This document shows, in pieces, positions 24,932 through 32,150 of a DNA stretch of 64,000 nucleotides. The position numbers were made by a program, and so were the translations under genes. This DNA comes from an uncultured Eubacteriales bacterium (GTDB lineage Bacteria > Bacillota > Clostridia > Oscillospirales > CAG-272), in assembly GCA_934371135.1 (NCBI GenBank), contig CAKRNO010000001.1, positions 93,725 to 157,724 on the forward strand, written 5' to 3'. Within the stretch, counting starts at the first letter, position 1, and each line of letters starts with the position of its first letter. Under the pieces are notes generated by a model. That model saw only the letters and a program-made list of their open reading frames with translations. It made no database searches and was not told the origin of the DNA.

Positions 24932-26392
24932 TCAGACGGAAAAACGCTCATTGGCAAGCTGCATACGGCTGAGCGTTTCCTCCCGACCGAGTGCCGCCAT
25001 GATCTCGGTGGCACCGCCGGGCGTGACGCTCATGCCGGAAACGGCAATGCGCGCGCACCAAAGGAGAGCACCGGATTTGACGCCGGCTTCGTTAGCTTTT
25101 TCCGAGAGTGCGGCAAAGAGAGCGTCGTTCGACCAGTCGGTTACGGGCGTAATCGCATCGAGCGCCATGCGGAGGAGCGCGGGCGCGTTGTCCTCGGTGA
25201 CCTTGTTTTTCTTGTTGCAGAACAGGTCACGCGAATAATCCGGCAGACGGAGGAAGAAAGAGATCTTTTCTGGGAATTCACTGAGTTTTGCCAGCCGCCC
25301 CTGTACAAGCGAGAGGACGAGCGAAACATCAAGGTTCTCGGGGAGGTCGGCAGGGATGTAGGGCGCAATGGCAGTGCGGAAGGCATCCGGCGCCATGCGG
25401 CGGATGTATTCACCGTTGAACCAAAGAAGCTTGTCAAAATCGAAGACAGCGGGAGATTTGTTGATGGCTTCAATCGTGAAGGCTTCGGTCAGCTCCTGCA
25501 GGGTGAAAAACTCGCGTTCCGCAAGTTCGCCCTTGGGGTTCCATCCGAGGAGAGCGATGTAATTGACGATCGCTTCCGGGAGATAGCCGTCTTTCACGAG
25601 ATCCTGGAAGCTGACAGCACCATGGCGCTTGGACAGTTTGGAGACGGTGCCGTCGGCATTCTTGCCCATCAGGAGGGGGAGATGCACATAGGTCGGGCGC
25701 TCCCAGCCGAAGGCGTCATAGAGGAGTGCATACTTCGGGGTAGAGGTGATATACTCACTCCCGCGGACAACATGGGTGACCCCCATCAGATAGTCATCCA
25801 CGACGTGTGCGAAATTGTAGGTCGGATAGCCGTCCGCTTTCATAAGGATCTGATCCTGCAATTCCTTGCATTCACAGTGAATATCGCCGAACACCGCATC
25901 GTGATAGGTGACAGTGCCATCAAGCGGCATCTTCTGACGGATAACGAACGGGCATCCGGATGCGAGCTTGTCCCGCACGACATCGGCGGGCAGGTCGCGG
26001 CAGTGCCGGTCGTAGCCTCCGGTGGCATCCTCCTCATGCAGCTGCTCCAGACGCTCCTTGGAGCAGAAGCAGTAGTAGGCGTGACCGGTGTCCACCAGTC
26101 GGCGTGCGTATTCCATGTAGATGTCTTTTCTCTCACTCTGGACGTACGGACCGTGATCGCCGCCGACATCCGGACCTTCGTCGTAGCGTAACCCGGTCAT
26201 ACGGAGTGTGGAGAGAATGATATCCGTCGCCCCCTCCACCAGGCGCTCTCTGTCCGTGTCTTCAATACGGAGGATAAACTTACCGTCCGCGTGCTTGGCG
26301 ATCAAATAAGAGTAGAGGGCAGTGCGGAGGTTGCCGATATGCATATAGCCGGTCGGGCTGGGGGCAAAACGTGTAACGACAGTGTTATTCAT
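24932..26392 (-). CDS. gltX: Glutamyl-tRNA synthetase
   Basis: GltX charges tRNA-Glu. The 486-residue class I synthetase carries the HIGH-type motif HIGN at 18–21 (SPTGYMHIGNLRTAL) and the KMSKS-type motif KLSKRHG near residue 250. The start at 26392 has AAAGG about 10 nt upstream and its own promoter, divergent from the sensor kinase. It leads the minus-strand operon to ispH–S1. The window also encodes glnS, so the cell may not depend on misacylated tRNA-Gln. Confidence 0.97.
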   Translation of the reverse strand: MNNTVVTRFAPSPTGYMHIGNLRTALYSYLIAKHADGKFILRIEDTDRERLVEGATDIILSTLRMTGLRYDEGPDVGGDHGPYVQSERKDIYMEYARRLVDTGHAYYCFCSKERLEQLHEEDATGGYDRHCRDLPADVVRDKLASGCPFVIRQKMPLDGTVTYHDAVFGDIHCECKELQDQILMKADGYPTYNFAHVVDDYLMGVTHVVRGSEYITSTPKYALLYDAFGWERPTYVHLPLLMGKNADGTVSKLSKRHGAVSFQDLVKDGYLPEAIVNYIALLGWNPKGELAEREFFTLQELTEAFTIEAINKSPAVFDFDKLLWFNGEYIRRMAPDAFRTAIAPYIPADLPENLDVSLVLSLVQGRLAKLSEFPEKISFFLRLPDYSRDLFCNKKNKVTEDNAPALLRMALDAITPVTDWSNDALFAALSEKANEAGVKSGALLWCARIAVSGMSVTPGGATEIMAALGREETLSRMQLANERFSV

Positions 26393-26438
26393 AGGTGACT
26401 ACCTTTCTTGTGCGCGAGCGCGCGCTATACAACATATT

Positions 26439-26467
26439 ATCATATCACAACCGGCAGGGGGCGTCAA
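26439..26467 (-). promoter_or_regulatory. Promoter of gltX
   Basis: On the minus strand: TTGACG, 17 nt, TATGAT, 47 nt ahead of the start codon. The leader contains a GC-rich GCGCGCGCTCGCGC stretch. Confidence 0.75.
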
Positions 26468-26486
26468 TTGTTTTCAATAAATTCAT

Positions 26487-26515
26487 TTGACAGTGATTGG
26501 TACCGGGGCTATAAT
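26487..26515 (+). promoter_or_regulatory. Perfect-consensus promoter of the sensor kinase
   Basis: TTGACA (26487–26492), 17 nt, TATAAT (26510–26515). The start point near 26522 leaves a leader of only about 15 nt with GGAGG in it. Confidence 0.93.
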
Positions 26516-26536
26516 AATGGCATGGAGGCGTCGATT

Positions 26537-28006
26537 ATGAGCCGTAGCTTTTTTTCGAAATACATGGCGGCATTTGCCCTGATCATTCTGATCAGCTTTG
26601 TACTGCTTGCCGCAATTATCGGATCCATCCTCGGCGATTATGCCATCGAAAATATACGGGCAGATGTCAAAAACTCTGTCAGGACCGCCGCCAGGATGTT
26701 TGAGTTCACCTATAGTACGTACGGGAACGGAATGACATTTGAGGACTATATCCGGAATGCACAGAAACCATTTCTGAACGCTATGCTGTCACAGACTTCC
26801 GGGCGCGTGCAGCAGATCGTTGTCATCGTGACAGATGCGCAGGGGCAGATCATTATGGCGACCCCGACCAGCGCGCGCGACGTGAACATGAGTTGCCGTT
26901 TTTCTGCCGAGGTCATGAGCGCGCTGGATGCCGGGCAGATGTATATGGCAGACGGTGAGTTGGACGGGCTGTTCCACGAACGGCACATTGTCAGCGGACT
27001 GCCCATCAGAAATAACGATACTATGTGCGGAGCAGTGTTCTCCTGTTCCTCCGCCGTTAATGAAGAAGCACTTGTCAGCGTCATGAACCGGACGGTCATC
27101 CTGGCGTGTCTCATGGTGATGCTGGCGGCTTGCATCGCCGTCTATTGCATCAGCAATAAGATGACGGAGCCGCTCCGTAACATGACAAATGCTGCAAAAG
27201 AATACGGGCGAGGAAAACTGGATACGCGCGTCCAGATCACCGGGAAAGATGAGATCGCAGAGCTCGGGCTTGCATTCAACAGCATGGCAGATTCCATTGA
27301 GGAAACCGAGAAAATGCGCAATTCTTTTCTGGCAAATGTTTCCCATGATCTGCGCACGCCGATGACGACGATCGCCGGGTTTGTAGACGGTATGATCAGC
27401 GGCGTTATTCCGCCGGAGAAGCAGCCGGAATACCTGGAGATCGTGTCCTCCGAGGTGCATCGACTCTCCCGGCTGGTCAGCGAGATCCTGGATGTTTCCC
27501 GGCTGGAATCCGGAGAGAGAAAGCTGACGGAGACACGCTTTGATATCTGCGAGATGGCGCGTCTCGTGCTCATATCCTTCGAACAGAAGATCGAGGACAA
27601 GAAGCTGGATGTAGAGTTCTCTGGCGACGAAGATACCATGATCGTTGTGAGCGATCGCGATGCCACGCATCAGATTCTCTACAACCTGGTTGATAACGCC
27701 ATTAAATTCAGCCGCGAGGGAGGCGCTCTGAAGATTGGTATCCGGTACAAAACGACCTCGTCCGTTGAGATCCGTGTTTATAACGAGGGAGACGGAATCG
27801 CCCCCGAGGAGCTGCCGTATGTGTTCGAACGCTTTTATAAGAGCGATAAGAGTCGGGGGCTCGATAAAAACGGCGTAGGGCTCGGATTGTATATTGTCAA
27901 AACGCTCCTGGAAACCATGAAGCAAACCATTTGCGTGGAGAGCGAAAAGGGACAGTACTGTGAATTCCGTTTCACATTGAAAACGGATGAGAGACAGAGC
28001 AAATAA
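26537..28006 (+). CDS. Orphan HAMP-containing sensor histidine kinase
   Basis: A 489-residue membrane sensor. I start at ATG 26537 (MSRSFFSKYMAAF) because GGAGG lies 8 nt upstream and the promoter ends just before; the open frame reaches back through the promoter. Layout: membrane helix 1 (about 8–34), an extracytoplasmic sensor of about 145 residues, helix 2 (about 177–202), HAMP, then HisKA with phospho-acceptor His270 (ANVSHDLRTPMTT) and a HATPase domain (NLVDNAIKFS; GVGLGLYIVK). No response regulator is next to it: gltX is divergent and a terminator follows. The DLRTPMT type suggests an OmpR-family partner. Confidence 0.93.
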   Translation: MSRSFFSKYMAAFALIILISFVLLAAIIGSILGDYAIENIRADVKNSVRTAARMFEFTYSTYGNGMTFEDYIRNAQKPFLNAMLSQTSGRVQQIVVIVTDAQGQIIMATPTSARDVNMSCRFSAEVMSALDAGQMYMADGELDGLFHERHIVSGLPIRNNDTMCGAVFSCSSAVNEEALVSVMNRTVILACLMVMLAACIAVYCISNKMTEPLRNMTNAAKEYGRGKLDTRVQITGKDEIAELGLAFNSMADSIEETEKMRNSFLANVSHDLRTPMTTIAGFVDGMISGVIPPEKQPEYLEIVSSEVHRLSRLVSEILDVSRLESGERKLTETRFDICEMARLVLISFEQKIEDKKLDVEFSGDEDTMIVVSDRDATHQILYNLVDNAIKFSREGGALKIGIRYKTTSSVEIRVYNEGDGIAPEELPYVFERFYKSDKSRGLDKNGVGLGLYIVKTLLETMKQTICVESEKGQYCEFRFTLKTDERQSK

Positions 28007-28021
28007 TGCAATTAAAGTATG

Positions 28022-28053
28022 AAACCGAGGCGGCAGTTGCCGCCTCGGTTTTT
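28022..28053 (+). terminator. Terminator after the sensor kinase
   Basis: AAACCGAGGCGGCA and TGCCGCCTCGGTTT form a 14-bp complementary pair around GT, followed by TTTG. It lies between convergent genes. Confidence 0.9.
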
Positions 28054-28095
28054 GTATGGTATGCAGATAACGATATGGTATGCAATTTGAAGACT

Positions 28096-28683
28096 TTATA
28101 GGGCGTCCAGCGTGATTTCTGTCATATTTGCGTAGGCACCGTCATCGGATTCGTGCCCTGACAGGATTACAAGCCTGGAGAGCGCCTCTGTGGCGAAAAT
28201 GTCATGCAGGACGGCTCTGTTTTGCGCGTCCAGTTCTTTCGTCGGCTCGTCCAGGAGCAGGATGGGGGCGTCGAAGAACAGGGCACGGGCAATCGCGACC
28301 CGTTGCTGCATACCGCCCGACAGGGCGGGGATGCGCTTGTTCTGTTCTTCAGGGGCGATCCCCAGTCGCGAGAGCAGCTGCACCGCCCGTTCGCGGACAG
28401 CCGGGGCGGGATCCTTGGATGTATCGACGATGCGCACATTGTCCAGTGCGGACAAGCCGTCGAACAGACGGCGGTCCTGAAAGAGAAAGGAGACGCGCCC
28501 ATTCGCTTGCACCGTACCGCTATCGGGTGTTTCAAGCCCGGCAATCAGGCGCAGGAGTGTCGTTTTGCCGACACCGCTGTTGCCGCACAGGCGGAAGATG
28601 CCGATAGCGGGGAAATTGTAGGTGAAATCACGGATGACAAATTGGTCGCCAAAGGATTTTGTGACGTGGTCCAGACGTATCAT
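28096..28683 (-). CDS. ABC transporter ATPase (NitT/TauT type)
   Basis: A compact 195-residue ATPase for the importer encoded with it. Walker A is GNSGVGKTTLL, the signature is LSGGMQQRVAIARAL and Walker B is ILLLDEPTKELD. The H-loop region reads VILSGHESDD. It is shorter than the usual 240–260 residues, lacking the C-terminal extension. It overlaps the permease gene by 4 nt and is the last gene of the Crp-led operon. Confidence 0.93.
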   Translation of the reverse strand: MIRLDHVTKSFGDQFVIRDFTYNFPAIGIFRLCGNSGVGKTTLLRLIAGLETPDSGTVQANGRVSFLFQDRRLFDGLSALDNVRIVDTSKDPAPAVRERAVQLLSRLGIAPEEQNKRIPALSGGMQQRVAIARALFFDAPILLLDEPTKELDAQNRAVLHDIFATEALSRLVILSGHESDDGAYANMTEITLDAL

Positions 28684-29450
28684 GACACACCTCTCTTTCC
28701 GGGAGTCAGCAGCCGCTTGGCAAGCTGTTCAAAAAGGATGCTCACAGTGACGATGATGATCGTCCAGGCAAAGACAGCTTCATAGTTCGCATCCCAGTTT
28801 CGCGCGTCCCATATACCGTAACCGACTGTGTCGCGTGTAATCACAATCATTTCTGCCGCGACGCAGGATTTCCATGCAAGACCTACACAGGTGACGAGTG
28901 AAGTGCGTACTGCCGGGAGCACGGACGGGAGGTAGACGGCTACCAGGCGTTTACGAGTTGAAAGACGGTAGGCGAATGCCGCTTCGATAAGACGCGGATC
29001 TACCTCGCGGATAGCGCCGGCGGTAGCTGTCAGCATGACCGGCGCAACCATCAGAGCCGACACAAACGAGGGTAAGATCTCTCTGCCGAGAAAAATCCAG
29101 GCGAGCAGAATAAAGCACACGACAGGGGTAGAACGCGCGACGGAGAAAAACGGTGACAGAAAAGCGTCTGCGATTCTGGATTTTGCGATCAGGATACCGA
29201 AAAGTATCCCGACAAGAGCACCGAGGGCGAGCCCGGCAAGGACGTGGAGTACAGAACGCAGGACAGACAGGTACACATACGGGTTCCGCACCATAGAGCA
29301 CAGTTCCCGAAAGACTCCTGCGGGGTTGGGAAAAATCGCGGGTTTACCATATAGGGCGGAGCATCCCCACCAGAAAAGGATCCAGAAGCAGAAGACACCG
29401 ACTGCACGCAGGGCGGCGGTACCGCGCTTTTTCCACTTGGAGCAGTTCAT
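28680..29450 (-). CDS. ABC transporter permease (SsuC/TauC type)
   Basis: A 256-residue inner-membrane permease with about six helices. The cytoplasmic EAA loop that contacts the ATPase is visible as EAAFAYRLSTRKRLVAVYLPSVLP. The N-terminus is short and basic (MNCSKWKKRG). It overlaps both neighbours by 4 nt. The family carries nitrate, sulfonates, taurine or thiamine precursors; the sequence does not settle which. Confidence 0.93.
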   Translation of the reverse strand: MNCSKWKKRGTAALRAVGVFCFWILFWWGCSALYGKPAIFPNPAGVFRELCSMVRNPYVYLSVLRSVLHVLAGLALGALVGILFGILIAKSRIADAFLSPFFSVARSTPVVCFILLAWIFLGREILPSFVSALMVAPVMLTATAGAIREVDPRLIEAAFAYRLSTRKRLVAVYLPSVLPAVRTSLVTCVGLAWKSCVAAEMIVITRDTVGYGIWDARNWDANYEAVFAWTIIIVTVSILFEQLAKRLLTPGKRGVS

Positions 29451-30391
29451 TGTGCGCTCAAATAGAATCCGTCGTCGTTGTAGGACGCGGAGAATGCCTT
29501 GAGGAACCCAAGGACGGCGTTCTTCATGTCATTTCCATCCATATAAGTGATATTGGAGCGGGGGATCGCCTGCTTCGCGATAGGGAGCTTGGGCAAAATC
29601 TGTGCATCGACGACCATCTGGGCGGCTGCGTCCAGGTTGGAGGCATCACGGACGTACTCAATGGATGCACGGTAAGCGGTCAGAAATGCGTTCACTTCAT
29701 CCGCATGATTGCGTGCAAATTCTGTGCGCACGACAAGGCACCCCTGGACGAGCGGCGTATCGGAAATGCGATCCCACTCCGCATTCAGGTCTATGGGGCT
29801 GATGGCAAAATCGGCATTGTTTTTTGTGGTTGCAGTCGATTTCGCGACGGTTACCTTCGGTTCGGGCAGGAGGGCGATCTTGACATCCCCCTCGCCGGAT
29901 GCGATCTCGGCAGGTAGCGTGTCGAGCGACGACTGGGCAAAGGTCACAGTAATGTTGTTCTTTTTAAGAATATAGTCGAGTACGAGCTGTGGTGCCTTTT
30001 CGGGCACATAAACGGTCTGCCCCTCCAGGTCGGAGAGCTGGTTGATGGTGACACCGTTCGTACAGAGATAGAGGACACCGAGCGTGTTGATCGCGAGGTA
30101 TTGCACGCCTCCCTCTACCTTTTGGTTGAGAGCAGGGACCCCGTTGGTCGGGTACGCAGCGATGTCAATCTCGCCGGTCACGAGCTTCGCGAGAATCTCG
30201 GAAGGGTTCTCGAATTTAGTGAACGAGTAGGCGGCATCTGCATCGGCGATCATCTTGGACATCCCGATACCGGTCGTACCGGGGAAGTAGCCGATGCGCG
30301 TGACGGTGGGGTCGGCGCTTTCTTTGCCGCAGGCGGCAAGGGGGAGGACGCAGAGGACGAGGAGAAGGAGGAGCGAAATGATTTTTTTCAT
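29447..30391 (-). CDS. Substrate-binding lipoprotein of the NitT/TauT-type transporter
   Basis: A 314-residue lipoprotein: signal peptide MKKIISLLLLLVLCVLPLAAC with the lipobox LAAC at 18–21, then a periplasmic-binding fold. Landmarks are a start motif RIGYFPGTTGIGMSK, EILAKLVTGEIDIAAYPTNG and a hinge-like LEGQTVYVPEK segment. It overlaps the Crp/Fnr gene by 4 nt. The binding pocket cannot be assigned by eye; sulfonate, nitrate and pyrimidine-precursor binders all share this fold. Confidence 0.92.
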   Translation of the reverse strand: MKKIISLLLLLVLCVLPLAACGKESADPTVTRIGYFPGTTGIGMSKMIADADAAYSFTKFENPSEILAKLVTGEIDIAAYPTNGVPALNQKVEGGVQYLAINTLGVLYLCTNGVTINQLSDLEGQTVYVPEKAPQLVLDYILKKNNITVTFAQSSLDTLPAEIASGEGDVKIALLPEPKVTVAKSTATTKNNADFAISPIDLNAEWDRISDTPLVQGCLVVRTEFARNHADEVNAFLTAYRASIEYVRDASNLDAAAQMVVDAQILPKLPIAKQAIPRSNITYMDGNDMKNAVLGFLKAFSASYNDDGFYLSAQ

Positions 30392-31062
30392 GATATATCT
30401 GCCTTTCTTTTTAATAAATCCAAATTAAGTATTTTAATTTTCCCGTGCGAAAAATCAATGATTCCTTCATCAACGAATTGTGAGATGAGGCGATAGAGAG
30501 AAGCACGTCCGACATCAAGATTTCTTGCGATTTGCGTCATATTCAGGCGGGATTGTAAAGCACACTTTCCGTAAGTATCAGCGATGTATTTGGCAAGTTT
30601 ACTTTCCACATTTCTGCCTGTTGTTGCATCCAGGCGTTCGTTCAGAAAACGGATCCTGTCGCTTAAGAAACGAATGTGTGCTATGGCAGTTGCCGGATGC
30701 CGGCAGAACAGGTCGCAGAGATCGTTTTCGGTGACAGCAGCTACGCGCACCAGACTCTGCGCCCGAATCGTCGTCGGGTAGCTTTCGCAGGAGCCGAACA
30801 TGGAGGCAGCACCGAAGGTCTCGCCGGGGCGGATCAGACGCATTAAAACAGAATTGCTACCATGCTCCTGCGTGACCGAGAGTTCGCCGGAGATCACAAA
30901 ATATAAGGCCGGCGAAAAGTGTTCGGGAGAGGAGATGACGGCACCCGCAGGATACTCTGCGACGGAGATGTGCAGGCTTGTGATTGCATTTCGCTTCTCG
31001 TCAGGAGGCAAGTCGATAAACAGATAGCATGATGTCAGAGCCGTTAAGTCACTTTCGAGCAT
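30388..31062 (-). CDS. Crp/Fnr-family transcriptional regulator
   Basis: A 224-residue regulator with a cyclic-nucleotide-type beta-roll (YPAGAVIS, GELSVTQ, LIRPGETFGAASMF), a dimer helix (FLSDRIRFLNERLD) and an HTH (MTQIARNLDVGRASLYRLI). I start at 31062 (MLESDLTALTSCYLF), with GGAGG upstream; the open frame extends 37 codons through the promoter. Five Cys residues are present (at about 12, 91, 116, 120 and 166), but not in the classical FNR spacing. It heads the operon and overlaps the binding protein gene. A 20-bp palindrome in its promoter suggests autoregulation. Confidence 0.93.
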   Translation of the reverse strand: MLESDLTALTSCYLFIDLPPDEKRNAITSLHISVAEYPAGAVISSPEHFSPALYFVISGELSVTQEHGSNSVLMRLIRPGETFGAASMFGSCESYPTTIRAQSLVRVAAVTENDLCDLFCRHPATAIAHIRFLSDRIRFLNERLDATTGRNVESKLAKYIADTYGKCALQSRLNMTQIARNLDVGRASLYRLISQFVDEGIIDFSHGKIKILNLDLLKRKADIS

Positions 31063-31073
31063 ACAGACCTCCG

Positions 31074-31093
31074 TGTGTCTCATTTGAGACACA
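31074..31093. promoter_or_regulatory. 20-bp perfect operator for the Crp/Fnr regulator
   Basis: TGTGTCTCA-TT-TGAGACACA is a perfect palindrome with 9-bp arms. It touches the -10 box of the Crp operon promoter and covers the start point, a position suited to repression. The TGTG...CACA ends recall CRP/FNR half-sites. Confidence 0.8.
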
Positions 31094-31121
31094 TTATAAA
31101 GCAAAACCTTGCTTAAGTCAA
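31093..31121 (-). promoter_or_regulatory. Promoter of the Crp–ABC transporter operon
   Basis: On the minus strand: TTGACT, 17 nt, TATAAT. The spacer holds a second perfect inverted repeat, AAGCAA-AACC-TTGCTT (31099–31114). Confidence 0.88.
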
Positions 31122-31212
31122 CCCCGATACAAATAATTATCCACAAAAAAATCGCCGGTTTTTGTGAGATCATACAAAAAATACCACATTCTTAAATTTG
31201 GCGTGTGGGCGC

Positions 31213-31241
31213 TTGCAATATTCCCATATATGTGTTAAAAT
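31213..31241 (+). promoter_or_regulatory. Promoter of cdaA
   Basis: TTGCAA (31213–31218), 17 nt, TAAAAT (31236–31241), giving a leader of about 66 nt that begins with a hairpin. Confidence 0.78.
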
Positions 31242-31243
31242 AT

Positions 31244-31276
31244 TATCATAAAACACGGCGATGCCGTATTTTGATA
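31244..31276 (+). other. Hairpin at the 5' end of the cdaA leader
   Basis: TATCATAAAACACGGC and GCCGTATTTTGATA can pair around GAT with one bulge and one wobble or mismatch, placing a stem at the very 5' end of the mRNA. No T-run follows, so it is not a terminator. It may stabilise the message or be a protein site. Confidence 0.5.
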
Positions 31277-31313
31277 GAAAGTATGCGCCTCTCGGCGTTG
31301 AGATAGATATAGA

Positions 31314-32150
31314 ATGTCCAATATATTTTCTGCGTTGTGTCTTCTGGCACGGCGCTCTTTCGCGGTATTGATGACCGATTCGCTGAAAGGCCTGAATTGG
31401 CTGCCGTTTATCATCACTGCGGTTGCCGGATTGCTCCTTGCCTTGTTGCTGTTTTTGAGAAAAGGAGCGGTTTACCGTTCGCTCGGTAGTCTCGCGCTGA
31501 TTGCCACGGTGCTTCTGCTTCTTGCACAGTTCTTTTCGCTTCCTGCTCTGACCTACACGGTGGTGATCATTCTGGTGCTGACCGCCATTGCGTTTCAGCA
31601 GGAATTGCGCGAGGTGTTTCTCGGCATCTTCGGCGGCTCCGTTCTGCCCGGCAAAAAGCAGGTGGCGGTGGTCGATCTGCATCATAGCCTGATTGACGCT
31701 GTCTGCCAGGCGGCTGTTGAGATGTCCCGTAACCATACAGGCGCATTGATCGTGCTTGAAAGGCATATCAAGCTGGATGATGTAGCGCGGTCCGGCGTCG
31801 AGCTGGATGCGAAGGTGTCTTCCTACCTTCTCCGCAACATTTTTTACGATAAGGCACCCCTGCATGACGGTGCTGTCATTATTCGGAACTGCCGCATCTG
31901 GTCTGCTTCGTGCATTTTGCCCCTGACCTCCCGCACGGATATCGACCAGGATCTCGGCACCCGTCACCGTGCCGCTATCGGTTTGAGTGAGATCTGCGAC
32001 GCGATCGTGCTCGTTGTTTCCGAGGAGACAGGCTTCATATCGGTTGCTCATCGCGGGGAGCTTGTCCAGGATTATTCATTCCAGTCACTGCACGCTTTCC
32101 TGACGAAGAACCTGCTCCACGAAAATGAAGAGAGCAGTCAGAACGCATGA
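31314..32150 (+). CDS. cdaA: Membrane diadenylate cyclase CdaA
   Basis: CdaA makes cyclic di-AMP, the second messenger that controls potassium and osmolyte balance. The 278-residue protein has three N-terminal membrane helices (about 29–48, 55–77 and 79–95) and a DAC domain with the catalytic DGA at 185–187 (APLHDGAVII) and RHR at 217–219 (LGTRHRAAIG). The usual partner gene cdaR (YbbR-domain) and glmM are not downstream. Instead a flavoprotein gene overlaps by 4 nt. The ribosome site is weak (GAGATAGAT). Confidence 0.96.
   Translation: MSNIFSALCLLARRSFAVLMTDSLKGLNWLPFIITAVAGLLLALLLFLRKGAVYRSLGSLALIATVLLLLAQFFSLPALTYTVVIILVLTAIAFQQELREVFLGIFGGSVLPGKKQVAVVDLHHSLIDAVCQAAVEMSRNHTGALIVLERHIKLDDVARSGVELDAKVSSYLLRNIFYDKAPLHDGAVIIRNCRIWSASCILPLTSRTDIDQDLGTRHRAAIGLSEICDAIVLVVSEETGFISVAHRGELVQDYSFQSLHAFLTKNLLHENEESSQNA

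Noticed and set aside
31142..31166. CACAAAAA...TTTTTGTG stem between the Crp operon and cdaA
   Set aside because: It is AT-only in the stem, has no T-run after it and lies upstream of both promoters, so no role can be supported.
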